A stretch of 33,104 nucleotides of DNA. Source: an uncultured Bacilli bacterium (GTDB lineage Bacteria; Bacillota_I; Bacilli_A; RFN20; CAG-449). The stretch covers positions 1 through 33,104 of the forward strand of contig CANQWG010000013.1 of assembly GCA_947627505.1 (NCBI GenBank), given 5' to 3'. Below the pieces are notes generated by a model. It was given only the letters and a program-made list of their open reading frames with translations. It had not been told where the DNA came from and did not search any database. A program made the translations under genes and the position numbers. Of this stretch, positions 18,595-27,817 are shown piece after piece. The stretch's first letter is position 1. Each line of letters opens with the position of its first letter.

Positions 18595-18811
18595 CATTAA
18601 ATGCAAAAGATACGCAAAGCAAAAAAAACATGTAAATAAAACTAAAAAAAAGAAATGCAAATTCTGCTTTTATTTATAAGTTGTTTGTGTGCCGCAAAAA
18701 ATAATCGCAAAATAACGAATTTTTTAAAATAATTAGTGTTTTAGAAACGAGATATAATTACTATATTTATTTTTCTTAATTATGTATAATAATTAAGAAT
18801 GAGGTGAAATT
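18595..18811 (+). promoter_or_regulatory. A+T-rich gdpP upstream region with a hairpin before the SD
   Basis: No gene is visible. TATAAT (18753-18758) is a possible -10 with no good -35. TTCTTAATTAT (18773-18783) and ATAATTAAGAA (18789-18799) form an 11-bp inverted repeat with a 5-nt loop, ending 1 nt before the SD GAGGTG (18801-18806) of gdpP. The rest is A-rich and otherwise featureless. Confidence 0.4.
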
Positions 18812-20827
18812 ATGCAGAAAGTAATTAAAAGACAAATGATAAAAGTTCTTATAATCTTTTTTCTACAATTCGTAATTGCTTCAGCTGTTTATGTAGCTAT
18901 CGCATTAAATTTATTTGAATATCATCTTGAATTACTTATCGGAGTGATGGCTAGTTTTATAGTAATAGATGTTCTTTTGTTTTGGAGCATGTTGACAAAT
19001 ATTTCTAAATCAAAGTACAAAACTGATTTGAGAGCTCTTGATATTGTTGGTGAGGATATTCAAGAAGCCTATATATTTGGTAAAATCGGATTGATAGTGA
19101 CTGATGAAAATAGTAATATCATTTGGGTTAATGATCAATTTGCTGCATTAGAATCTACGATCATGGATATTAATATTTTTGAATGGCGAGAAGAATTAAA
19201 AGCATTAAAGGACTTGGATGGAGGACAGTTAACTGAAAATCATACGATACGTGTTGAAATCGAAGGAAAACTTTATGAAGTAAAATTGTTGAAAGAAGCT
19301 AATCTTTTTATTTTTAAAGACATTACTGAATATAATGCGGTTGTCCGATATTCTAAAGAACACGCTCCGGTTATTGGTATTATTAGTATTGATAATTTTA
19401 GTGACTTTGAATCGATGGCGGTTGATCGTGATGGAAATGATATTATCTTTAATATCAATCAAATGATTACTGATTATGCTAGAAAATTTAATTTGCTCAT
19501 CAAAAAAATCAAAAACGATAGTTATTTCGTAGTTTGTGATCAAAAAGCCTATGAGCAATTAATAAAAGATCGTTTTTCCATAATGAACAAGGTTAAAAAA
19601 CAATCTTTCGCTGATGCAATTGTTACGTTGTCCATCGGTTTTTCTAATGGCTTCGATGATGTTGTCAAGTTATCAGAAATGGCATCAGATGCGTTGGATG
19701 TCGCGTTATCAAGAGGAGGAGATCAAGCGGTGCTTTCTCCTTACGGCGGAAACTTTACTTTTATTGGTGGTAGCAGTGAAGCTAAGACAAATAAAAGCAG
19801 AGTTAAAGCTAGATTCTTATCTTCTTCGCTGGCATCTTTGATTCAAAGTGCTAAAAATATTGTAATTATGGGACATATAGACGCTGACTTGGATGCAATA
19901 GGAAGTGCTTTAGGATTATATGCTTTTGCAAAAATGTTTAAAAACGACGTTCACATTGTTTACGATGAAAAATTAGTTGAAACCAAAACAAAAAAAGCCT
20001 TTAAAGATTTGTTTACTAAAGAAGAAATGCAAGAAATGACGTATACTGTTAAACAAGCCAATTATCACATCGGAAATAATAGTTTATTGATTCTTACAGA
20101 TGTTCATCGCCCTTCAATTGTCATGGCTTCGAGTGTTTTAGATAAAGCTGAACGTGTTGCAATAATTGATCACCATCGACGTGGCGAAGAATATGTTGAT
20201 ATCCCTCCAGTGTTTTTTCAGATTGAACCCTCTGCGTCTTCGGCTTCAGAATTAGTCACTGAAATCATCAAATATTCGCCTAAACATGTCGATATGGATG
20301 AACGAAAGGCAACATTTATGTTGGCAGGAATTTTATTGGACACCAATTACTATCGACAGAAAACGGGAGCAACCACTTACGATGCGTCTTTAGTATTAAA
20401 GGATTATGGTGCAGACAATTCAAAAGCCGATTATTTCTTAAAAGAAGAATATGAAGAATATGCTTTAAAAAACAAAATTTTATCTAATTCAATAACTCCG
20501 TCTTATGGTGTCATTATAGCGATGGCGGAACAGAATGATATCATCAGTAAAACAATGTTAGCGATTGTCGCAAGTGAAGCGATTCAAATTAAAGGGATTA
20601 ATGCTTGCTTTGTAATCGGCCGCACATCCGTTAAAGAAACCGCGATTTCCGCTCGAAGCGATGGAACGATTAATGTTCAAATGTTGATGGAAAAACTTAA
20701 TGGTGGAGGTCATTTTACCGCGGCGGCCGCACAATTTACCGATCAAAGTATCAATGAAGTTTGCAATTTACTTCAAAATAATTTGGAGATGTATTTAAAT
20801 GATGCTCGCACTCAACAGCAACAATAA
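18812..20827 (+). CDS. gdpP: Cyclic-di-AMP phosphodiesterase GdpP
   Basis: GdpP is a membrane enzyme that hydrolyses c-di-AMP to pApA and so affects osmolyte uptake, wall stress and beta-lactam tolerance. It has 671 residues: two membrane spans (about 10-60), a PAS-like domain (about 80-170, with GLIVTDENSNIIWVND), a degenerate GGDEF domain (about 180-310), then DHH and DHHA1 domains. Metal ligands are visible in GHIDADLDAIGS (H355, D357, D359) and IIDHHRR (D453, H454, H455). GGGHFTAAAAQF near the C-terminus is the DHHA1 signature. The GGDEF motif itself is lost, as is usual for GdpP. It precedes rplI by 12 nt, an arrangement kept across Bacilli. Confidence 0.95.
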   Translation: MQKVIKRQMIKVLIIFFLQFVIASAVYVAIALNLFEYHLELLIGVMASFIVIDVLLFWSMLTNISKSKYKTDLRALDIVGEDIQEAYIFGKIGLIVTDENSNIIWVNDQFAALESTIMDINIFEWREELKALKDLDGGQLTENHTIRVEIEGKLYEVKLLKEANLFIFKDITEYNAVVRYSKEHAPVIGIISIDNFSDFESMAVDRDGNDIIFNINQMITDYARKFNLLIKKIKNDSYFVVCDQKAYEQLIKDRFSIMNKVKKQSFADAIVTLSIGFSNGFDDVVKLSEMASDALDVALSRGGDQAVLSPYGGNFTFIGGSSEAKTNKSRVKARFLSSSLASLIQSAKNIVIMGHIDADLDAIGSALGLYAFAKMFKNDVHIVYDEKLVETKTKKAFKDLFTKEEMQEMTYTVKQANYHIGNNSLLILTDVHRPSIVMASSVLDKAERVAIIDHHRRGEEYVDIPPVFFQIEPSASSASELVTEIIKYSPKHVDMDERKATFMLAGILLDTNYYRQKTGATTYDASLVLKDYGADNSKADYFLKEEYEEYALKNKILSNSITPSYGVIIAMAEQNDIISKTMLAIVASEAIQIKGINACFVIGRTSVKETAISARSDGTINVQMLMEKLNGGGHFTAAAAQFTDQSINEVCNLLQNNLEMYLNDARTQQQQ

Positions 20828-20839
20828 AAGGAGGTTTCT

Positions 20840-21289
20840 ATGAAAGTAATCTTATTAGAAGACGTAAAAGGAGTCGGAAAGAAAAATCAAGTAGTGGAAG
20901 TATCTGCGGGATATGGTTCTAATTATTTGATTCCTAAGCATTTAGCAGTATTGTCGACAAAAACTGGTTTAGAAGTAAGAGATCGTCAAATTCTTGAAGA
21001 ACAAAAAGCGTTGGAATTAAAAAAACTCCGCGCTCAAGAAGAAGCCGATAAATTAAAAGACATCGTGCTCGAATTTAATGCTTCAGCGTCAAAAGATGGC
21101 AGAATGATGGGAACGATATCACCTAAACAAATTGAGCAAGAATTAAAAAATAAATATGGCATTGTTATCGACAAAAGAAAATTTGTCGATAAAATCGCTG
21201 TCAATGCTTTTGGATATACAAATTTAAAAGTGGAATTGTTTAAAGATGTAATTGCAACAATACGAGTTCATGTTACAGAAAAAAAGTAG
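20840..21289 (+). CDS. rplI: Large ribosomal subunit protein L9
   Basis: L9 binds 23S rRNA near the L1 stalk and helps frame maintenance. It has 149 residues, the usual length: an N-terminal rRNA-binding domain (MKVILLEDVKGVGKKNQVV, GYGSNYLIPKHLA), the long charged connecting helix (about 42-75) and a C-terminal domain with GRMMGTISPKQI. SD AAAGGAGG is excellent. It lies between gdpP and dnaB, 7 nt before dnaB, as in Bacillus. Confidence 0.97.
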   Translation: MKVILLEDVKGVGKKNQVVEVSAGYGSNYLIPKHLAVLSTKTGLEVRDRQILEEQKALELKKLRAQEEADKLKDIVLEFNASASKDGRMMGTISPKQIEQELKNKYGIVIDKRKFVDKIAVNAFGYTNLKVELFKDVIATIRVHVTEKK

Positions 21290-21296
21290 GTGTTTT

Positions 21297-22694
21297 ATGG
21301 AATATCAAGCTTTTAATGAAAATGCTGAAAAAGCCGTGTTAGGTTCTATGCTCGAAAATGATTCTTGTCGTGCAGAAGCTTTATCTCAATTAGATAGTGA
21401 AGATTTTTATGTGCGCAAAAATCGTCAAATATTTGATGCCATCAGAACGATAACGGACAAAGGTATTACTTTAGATAACGCTTCTTTGACTGAAGAGTTG
21501 TTGACAAATATGAAAGTATTCAGTGAGATTGGTGGCTTAGAATACATTGTTGAATTGCGTGAAAATTATATTGGTGAAAAAAATGCTTTAAATCATCTTC
21601 ATATTATTAAAGATTTATCTCTTGTGCGAAGATTACTTAATGAGATGAATTTAATCGAAAAAGATTTTAAAGAAAATAAAATTACCGACGTTCCGACTTT
21701 TGTCGCAGAAAGCGAGCAAAAAATTCTCGATATTACCAAAACTAGAAGAATCGGGACATTTAAATCATCGAAAGAAATTGTTGATAAAATCACCGAAAGT
21801 TTAAAAATTCAAAAAGGAAAGAAAGATTTGACTTTAAGCGGATTAGATACCGGTTATCGGCAACTTAATAGATTGATGCAAGGTTTGCAAAAAGGAAATC
21901 TTATCATTCTGGCGGCACGGCCTTCGGTTGGTAAGACAGCCTTGGCAATTAACTTAGCTTATAATGCGGCAAATAGCAATAATATACGCGTGGCATTTTT
22001 CTCATTAGAAATGTCAGCTGAGTCGATAATGATGCGTCTTTTGGCTAATCGTTCTTATATTCCTTCGACCAAATTGGCGACAAATAATTTAAATGCCGAT
22101 GATTGGTTAGCAATCAATGAAGCTACGGAACTTTTAAAACGGACAAAATTGATGATCGATGATACTTCGGCTGCGAAAATAACAGATATTAGAACTAAAG
22201 CACAAAAATTAAAAGCCCAATATCCAGATTTGGGCTTGATCGTTATTGACTATTTGGGACTTATCAGAACTAATAATACCAATCTTGACAACCATCAAGT
22301 TGAAGTTGGGGAAATTTCACGACAACTAAAAGCTCTCGCTCGAGAGTTGAATTTACCGATTATATGTTTATGTCAGTTATCGAGAGCATCAGAAAAAAGA
22401 ACGAATCGGACGCCGATTCTTTCTGATTTACGTGATTCGGGTTCTATTGAACAAGATGCCGATCAAGTGCTTTTTATCTATCGTAAAAATTATCAAATGC
22501 AGAATGCCGAAAAAGAAGAGACTGTGGTTAAAGATGAAAAAGAAGATGAAAATCCGATGGGGAACGCAGAAGAAACTCAGATTATTGTCGCAAAAAATCG
22601 TAATGGGCAAACAGGCATTGCAAATATGGTGTTTTTAATGAACATCGGGCGTTTTATCGAACAAGAAACTAGTGATGTTCAACAAGAAGGTTAA
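21297..22694 (+). CDS. dnaB: Replicative DNA helicase DnaB (DnaC of Bacillus)
   Basis: This is the hexameric 5'-3' helicase of the replication fork. It has 465 residues from ATG 21297, with AGGTG (21288-21292) upstream overlapping the end of rplI. An in-frame TTG at 21252 is rejected because it would lie well inside rplI. The N-terminal collar domain covers about 1-105. The RecA-like motor has Walker A ARPSVGKTA (K213), VAFFSLEMSAE, VIDYLGLI as Walker B, and SDLRDSGSIEQDADQV. A charged insertion of about 25 residues (around 400-425, rich in Glu, Lys and Asp) separates FIYRKNYQ from IIVAKNRNGQTG, where Bacillus has only a short loop. The neighbours rplI and walJ fit. Confidence 0.95.
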   Translation: MEYQAFNENAEKAVLGSMLENDSCRAEALSQLDSEDFYVRKNRQIFDAIRTITDKGITLDNASLTEELLTNMKVFSEIGGLEYIVELRENYIGEKNALNHLHIIKDLSLVRRLLNEMNLIEKDFKENKITDVPTFVAESEQKILDITKTRRIGTFKSSKEIVDKITESLKIQKGKKDLTLSGLDTGYRQLNRLMQGLQKGNLIILAARPSVGKTALAINLAYNAANSNNIRVAFFSLEMSAESIMMRLLANRSYIPSTKLATNNLNADDWLAINEATELLKRTKLMIDDTSAAKITDIRTKAQKLKAQYPDLGLIVIDYLGLIRTNNTNLDNHQVEVGEISRQLKALARELNLPIICLCQLSRASEKRTNRTPILSDLRDSGSIEQDADQVLFIYRKNYQMQNAEKEETVVKDEKEDENPMGNAEETQIIVAKNRNGQTGIANMVFLMNIGRFIEQETSDVQQEG

Positions 22695-22696
22695 AT

Positions 22697-23461
22697 ATGC
22701 GTTATTATGTTTTTAACTCTGGCTCGAAAGGCAATTGTACACTTTTAATCGCCGACAATCATTATCTTTTAATTGACATGGGTATTGCCAAAAAAAAACT
22801 TATTGAAAAATTGGCTGAAACTGGGGTCCCATTTGAAAAAATCGAATATGTGTTATTTACCCATAAACATATCGATCACTTGTCGGGATTAAGATATTTT
22901 GATAAAGAAAAAGTATATGCTAACTCCGCAACATGTGAAGTTTTAAAAAATCATGAATTAATTCCATATAACACGTATAAAATTAATGATTTTAGAATTA
23001 CGGTTATTCCGACTTCTCATGATGTTGAAGGGTCTATTGGTTTCATTATTGAATATGGGGAAGAAAAACTAGTGTACATTACCGATACCGGTTATTTATA
23101 TCAAAAAGTATTACCGCTTATAAAGAATGCGGACTATTACATTTTTGAATCGAATCACAATGTGAAAATGCTTTTGAAAACTGACCGTCCGCAACGATTA
23201 AAACAGCGAATACTCGGTGATTATGGCCATTTATCAAACGAGGATTCAGCACTTTATTTAACTAGAGCTTTAGGAGAAAAAACCAAAGAGATTGTTTTGG
23301 CACATTTATCGGAAGAAGCTAATTCTCCGGATGTGGCGTTAGAAACTTTTACCCGAATTGCTAAAGAGTCAGGAATATCATTTGATAACATTTCGATTCG
23401 CTGTGCCTCACAACACGATACAGTTTCCGGAGGAAGTTTTGTTGAGGTATCCTTAAAATGA
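22697..23461 (+). CDS. walJ: Metallo-beta-lactamase-fold hydrolase WalJ/YycJ
   Basis: WalJ (YycJ) proteins are MBL-fold enzymes encoded near walRK in many Bacilli. A 5'-3' exonuclease role in mismatch repair has been proposed for a relative. The 254-residue protein has FNSGSKGNCTLL at the start, the metal-binding THKHIDH motif (H56, H58, D60, H61), a later Asp in YITDTGY and the C-terminal His in LAHLSEE. AGAAGG upstream is the SD, and the gene starts 2 nt after dnaB. Here walRK are absent and the gene sits between dnaB and rlmH. The stop overlaps the rlmH start (ATGA), so the two are coupled. Confidence 0.9.
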   Translation: MRYYVFNSGSKGNCTLLIADNHYLLIDMGIAKKKLIEKLAETGVPFEKIEYVLFTHKHIDHLSGLRYFDKEKVYANSATCEVLKNHELIPYNTYKINDFRITVIPTSHDVEGSIGFIIEYGEEKLVYITDTGYLYQKVLPLIKNADYYIFESNHNVKMLLKTDRPQRLKQRILGDYGHLSNEDSALYLTRALGEKTKEIVLAHLSEEANSPDVALETFTRIAKESGISFDNISIRCASQHDTVSGGSFVEVSLK

Positions 23462-23940
23462 TTAAAATAAAAGTACTTGCTGTAGGAAAGATTAAAGAAA
23501 GATTCCATTTAGAGGCAATTAATGAACTTTTAAAAAGATTATCACGTTTTGCAGAAGTAAAAATCGAAGAAGTTGAAGAATATAAAATTTCTTCGCATTT
23601 GACTCAAAGCGAAATCATCAAAGCGAATGATGAAGAAGCGGAATTTTTATTAAAAAGAGTCAAGGATAGCGATTATGTGATAGCCTTAGATCTATGGGGT
23701 CATCAAGTAAGTTCAGAAGAATTTGCCAAAAACATGCAGCAACTTATCGATAGCGGTCAACGTCAAATTGTTTTTATAATCGGTGGTTCATATGGACTAG
23801 GAGATAAAATTAGAAAAAGAGCGGCGCAATTGTTGTCCCTTTCCAAAATGACATTTACCCATCAGATGACAAGAGTTATCATTTTAGAGCAAATCTACCG
23901 ATCCTTCAAAATTAATAACAATGAAGGATATCATAAATAG
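23458..23940 (+). CDS. rlmH: 23S rRNA pseudouridine1915 N3-methyltransferase RlmH
   Basis: RlmH is a SPOUT enzyme that methylates pseudouridine 1915 in helix 69 of 23S rRNA, acting on the assembled 70S ribosome. The 160-residue length is typical. The knot motifs are visible: IIGGSYGLGDKI near 105-117 for the cofactor, and LSLSKMTFTHQMTRVIILEQIYR near the C-terminus, ending NNEGYHK. The ATGA overlap with walJ matches the usual gene order walJ-rlmH. A good SD for the next gene follows 12 nt later. Confidence 0.97.
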   Translation: MIKIKVLAVGKIKERFHLEAINELLKRLSRFAEVKIEEVEEYKISSHLTQSEIIKANDEEAEFLLKRVKDSDYVIALDLWGHQVSSEEFAKNMQQLIDSGQRQIVFIIGGSYGLGDKIRKRAAQLLSLSKMTFTHQMTRVIILEQIYRSFKINNNEGYHK

Positions 23941-23952
23941 AAAGGAGCACTT

Positions 23953-26900
23953 ATGGAAACCTTTAAAATTCGTATTCAAGATTATTTAAAGAAATTCCTT
24001 TTTGGGATGATAAGATTTTTCAGCCGTGCTTTAAAGAATCGCTATGTAAGATTTGCAGGTTTATTATATCTTGTCGGTTTATTGCTATTTGGAATTACCT
24101 TATTTCGAAACAATATGACAATTCCGATGTCCGGTGATTTTGTTCTTCAAGAAATTCCGTTTTATTTTAATGGTTATGATGATATTTGGGCGGCCTTAAA
24201 AACCGGACATTTTCCACTTTGGGATGAATCCGCATTTTTAGGCGCCAACAACATCGGAGCGAATACCTTCTATTATTTGTTAAATCCGTTTTTCTTGCCA
24301 ATTCTTTTGTTCCCGAGAAATTTAATTCCACAAGCTCAAGCTTTTATGATGATTACAAAGATGGTTCTAGCGGGTTTAGCGATGATGAAACTGCTTGAAT
24401 TATTTGAACTAAAATCCGGAACAATCAAAATTGTCGCTTTGGCGTATGCTTTCAACGGATGGAATTTACATTATTTATGGTTCAACCACTTCCTAGAAGT
24501 GAACGTTTTAATGCCGGTTTTGCTGTATGGCATTGAACGGGTGCTGCGTGATAAAAATCCGTTTTATTTGGTTTTTGGAGTTTTCTTAATCGGTATTACA
24601 AACTATTTCTTCTTAGTAAGTTTTTGCTTTTTAGGAGTTTTATATGCTGGATTTAGATATTTCCAATTTATCAAAAAATATAGTTTTAAAGAAGGACTTG
24701 AAGTATTTATAAAAGGTTTTTGCGGTTTTGCTTTTGGTTTAATGTTAGCTTCGTTTGTGATTATCCCAGCGTTTTCGTCGGTATTGTCTTCAAGCAGAGT
24801 AACAAACGCAACTTATTTACCGCGATTAGTCGAAAGCATTGACATGATTAAAGCGGCATTAAAAGGCGAAGGTGATTTTAACGAAGCCTTACATGGTTTT
24901 TCAGATGTGTTGTTCGTGTGGGATGATGAAGGAAAAAGATTAAAGTATCTTCTATATCCGCTTACAACGTTCTTCTTTGGCCCAGCGGCTAATTATGACG
25001 GATTGTTGTTTAAGAATAATTATTATGATAATACTCTTTCATCATTGTATTTATACGCACCTTTGGTTCTCTTCTTTTTCCCGTCGGTATTTGATTTGGT
25101 AAAGAGAAAAAAATTTGGGCAGATTTTTGGAGTATTATTTATAATTCTTTTGCTTTTTACTCCGTTTGCATATTATTGCTTTAGCGGCTTTACCGGTGTT
25201 GCGTATGGAAGATGGCATATTTTTGTTGTGGCAGTTACAGCGATTTTTCTTGCAATAAACATCGATAGGCGTAAACAGATAAACAAGATTTTTTTCGATA
25301 TCGGTTTTGTATTGACGATTATTATTCAAATATGGCTTATAAATTACACTCAAACATTAATTGGTGTTCCTAATTCGGGAACTGTTGCTGCGACTGATAA
25401 ACGTATTTATTTAGCATATTTTGAAATTGGAATGGTGGTTGTCAGTTATTACTTTATTAGACGCGATTTACGACGAACAAAATTTTACGAAAATATTTTA
25501 TATTTAGTAATTTTAGAGGCTGTAGTGGTTGGAAATACTGTCGTAAATATACAAGGCACGTCAAGCTATCAAAATTTATATGGTGGAATCGCTAACGTCG
25601 ATGAAGAGACACGGTTGGTAAGCGAAATTCAAGATGAAGATGATAGTTATTATCGAATATTTACTACTTCGGCTTCTAGAAACGCTAACAACTTAGCGAT
25701 GATATTAGGATCGCGTGGTTTAGGTACATTTCACTCTGTCTATAATTATGAATTGCAGGAATTTATCGATTGGTCACGGATTGCATATCAAGGTTCATGG
25801 TCGATGGGAATTCACGAAAAACGTGCTAATTTAGATGAGTTTTTAAATGTAAAATATTATATCCTTTCTCGAGGAGATACCAATGTTCCATATGGCTTTT
25901 CTTTATACAAAGAGACAGATAATCATCGTGTTTACCGCAACGACAATTATATGGAACTAGGTTTTGCTTTCGACAATCTTATCGATAAAGTTAATTTAAA
26001 CCGAGGGTACGATTACACAAACGTTAACGAATTATTCTATTTGAGTGGCGCTATTGTTTCTGAAGAAGATGCAACGGAAATCCTAAAGCAATATCCGTCT
26101 TTTGTCTATAATCAACATATGAATTATCCGCGAACTTTAAATGCAGCGCAAGAGACTGTCCAAGTTCAAAAGGCAATTTGGACAGGCAGTACTCATGGTG
26201 GACGAGATGATGAATATGAAGCTCCGGTTTCTTTTACTACCGAAGCGACAAGAGCTTTAACGTGGAATTCAAGGATCGATATAAGATTTAATCAAATGAA
26301 TGTTTGTTCGGAAGCAAAAGAACGCGGAGGATGTTTTGTAAGCGTAAGAGCAAGAATGGGTGAAAATCTTAATATTCTTTTATATGGTGAAGATGAAGAA
26401 GGTAATGAAGTGCTTTTGACTTCTGATCGACATATGACACACGGGTATGGCAATAAAGAAAGCGATCGCAAATATCAAAGAGGTTTTTACGTCAATGATG
26501 AGGTAGTGCATATTAGAATTATGGTTCTTGAAACTATGAGTGACAAACAGACTTTGGTATTTCCTGAAGTGCAATATGAATATTATGATGACTATAAAGC
26601 GCGTATTGATAAATTAAAACCTTATGCTTTAAAAGATGTAAAGTTCGGACAAGATTGGTTCTCATTTATGACCGATTATAGTGATTTGCGTTTTGTGGTT
26701 TTAACCATACCATATGATGCAGGGTGGTCGTTAAATAAAAAAGACGCAAAAGGAAACACAGAAGAAGTGAAAATTTATAAAGCACAAGGTGGATTTATTG
26801 GATTTGTCGCTGATGAAGGTGAATTTACTTACGAACTTTCATATCAAACGCCGGGACTTGTAACCGGATTAAAAGTAGTATTAATCGGAATGGTGCTGAC

Positions 26901-26976
26901 GGTTGCGATGTATATCGTCGATAAAATTATTTTTGACGATAAGGGCAAATTAAAAAAAGCGATGAAACTTAATTAG
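23953..26976 (+). CDS. YfhO-family polytopic membrane protein
   Basis: YfhO-family proteins resemble GT-C glycosyltransferases. In Bacillus YfhO takes part in glycosylation of lipoteichoic acid at the cell surface. The 1007-residue protein has a basic start, a first span near 35-53, about a dozen spans up to about 535, an extracytoplasmic domain (about 540-960, with two Cys in QMNVCSEAKERGGC) and a final span near 972-995 before a Lys-rich end. MSGDFVLQEIPFYFNGYDDIW (split as D-x-Q-E) after the first span matches the acidic loop of GT-C enzymes. SD AAAGGAG is good. It follows rlmH by 12 nt. The last codons form the left arm of an inverted repeat and overlap rsmI by 4 bp. The donor and acceptor are unknown. 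Confidence 0.85.
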   Translation: METFKIRIQDYLKKFLFGMIRFFSRALKNRYVRFAGLLYLVGLLLFGITLFRNNMTIPMSGDFVLQEIPFYFNGYDDIWAALKTGHFPLWDESAFLGANNIGANTFYYLLNPFFLPILLFPRNLIPQAQAFMMITKMVLAGLAMMKLLELFELKSGTIKIVALAYAFNGWNLHYLWFNHFLEVNVLMPVLLYGIERVLRDKNPFYLVFGVFLIGITNYFFLVSFCFLGVLYAGFRYFQFIKKYSFKEGLEVFIKGFCGFAFGLMLASFVIIPAFSSVLSSSRVTNATYLPRLVESIDMIKAALKGEGDFNEALHGFSDVLFVWDDEGKRLKYLLYPLTTFFFGPAANYDGLLFKNNYYDNTLSSLYLYAPLVLFFFPSVFDLVKRKKFGQIFGVLFIILLLFTPFAYYCFSGFTGVAYGRWHIFVVAVTAIFLAINIDRRKQINKIFFDIGFVLTIIIQIWLINYTQTLIGVPNSGTVAATDKRIYLAYFEIGMVVVSYYFIRRDLRRTKFYENILYLVILEAVVVGNTVVNIQGTSSYQNLYGGIANVDEETRLVSEIQDEDDSYYRIFTTSASRNANNLAMILGSRGLGTFHSVYNYELQEFIDWSRIAYQGSWSMGIHEKRANLDEFLNVKYYILSRGDTNVPYGFSLYKETDNHRVYRNDNYMELGFAFDNLIDKVNLNRGYDYTNVNELFYLSGAIVSEEDATEILKQYPSFVYNQHMNYPRTLNAAQETVQVQKAIWTGSTHGGRDDEYEAPVSFTTEATRALTWNSRIDIRFNQMNVCSEAKERGGCFVSVRARMGENLNILLYGEDEEGNEVLLTSDRHMTHGYGNKESDRKYQRGFYVNDEVVHIRIMVLETMSDKQTLVFPEVQYEYYDDYKARIDKLKPYALKDVKFGQDWFSFMTDYSDLRFVVLTIPYDAGWSLNKKDAKGNTEEVKIYKAQGGFIGFVADEGEFTYELSYQTPGLVTGLKVVLIGMVLTVAMYIVDKIIFDDKGKLKKAMKLN

Positions 26977-26987
26977 AGTTTCATCGC
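26952..26987 (-). terminator. Leftward terminator of the dnaX-rsmI operon, inside the yfhO end
   Basis: On the minus strand, GCGATGAAACT, a 7-nt loop, AGTTTCATCGC, then seven T (A-run 26952-26958 on the plus strand). The 11-bp stem is perfect. On the plus strand no T-run follows, so it should stop only leftward transcripts. Both stop codons, of yfhO (26974-26976) and rsmI (26975-26973), lie at the loop. Confidence 0.8.
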
Positions 26988-27815
26988 CAATTGATAGACG
27001 TGATTTTTATTGAGGCTTAGTTTTTGGGATACCAAACGAACAGCCTCTTTTTTCGTTATGCCTTGATTTAAATATTCTTTTAGTTCGTCAATAATCTTGT
27101 CATCATTATAACTTTCTTCACATGAATTACCGGCAACGACTAAAACCATTTCTCCTTTTAAGGTGTTAGGATCTAAATTAAGGACTTCATCTAAAGTTCC
27201 CCTTATGTATTCTTCATGAATTTTGGTTAATTCTCTAGCGAGGGAGAAATTACGTGGGCCAAATACCGAATGTAAATCATCTAAAGTTTCTTTTATGCGA
27301 TGAGGTGATTCATAAAAAATCAAAGTATCTTTTATATTTTTTAGCGCTTCTAGTTCTTTAAGACGTCTACTATGTCTTGCATCTAAAAAACCATAAAAAT
27401 AGAAATGTTGAGTAGGTAAATTAGAAGCAATTAAAGCCGGAATAAAAGCTGAAGATCCGTTAATTACCGAAACCGCGAACCCATTTTCAATGGCTTTTTG
27501 TGTGATGGTTTTGCCTGGATCAGAAATCAAAGGATAACCGGCATCGGAACATATCGCAATTGAATGACCATTTTTAAGTTCTTCTAAAAGTTTAAGCGAA
27601 ATGGTACTTTCGTTATGCTCATGATAGGAAATGAGTTTATTTTTAATATTAGAATAATTGAGCAAGTTTAAAGTGTTGCGGGTATCTTCTGAAGCGATTA
27701 AAGAAACAGAAGATAATACTTCAATAGCGCGCGGTGAGAATTCTTTTAAATTCCCGATAGGAGTGGCAACTAAATATAAGATCGGTCCTGAATCGAAGCT
27801 TTTAATGCGTTGCAT
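26973..27815 (-). CDS. rsmI: 16S rRNA 2'-O-methyltransferase RsmI
   Basis: RsmI methylates the ribose of C1402 in 16S rRNA with SAM. It has 280 residues: LYLVATPIGNLKEFSPRA near the start (ATPIGNL 17-23), SEDTRNT, HEHNE, CSDAGYPLISDPG, FYESPHRI and a short helical C-terminal domain with SLNKNHVYQLAMKL. It is the last gene of the leftward operon, 2 nt after ricT, and is convergent with yfhO, overlapping it by 4 bp. In Bacillus yabA, yabB and yazA lie between ricT and rsmI; all are missing here. Confidence 0.96.
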   Translation of the reverse strand: MQRIKSFDSGPILYLVATPIGNLKEFSPRAIEVLSSVSLIASEDTRNTLNLLNYSNIKNKLISYHEHNESTISLKLLEELKNGHSIAICSDAGYPLISDPGKTITQKAIENGFAVSVINGSSAFIPALIASNLPTQHFYFYGFLDARHSRRLKELEALKNIKDTLIFYESPHRIKETLDDLHSVFGPRNFSLARELTKIHEEYIRGTLDEVLNLDPNTLKGEMVLVVAGNSCEESYNDDKIIDELKEYLNQGITKKEAVRLVSQKLSLNKNHVYQLAMKL

Positions 27816-27817
27816 AT

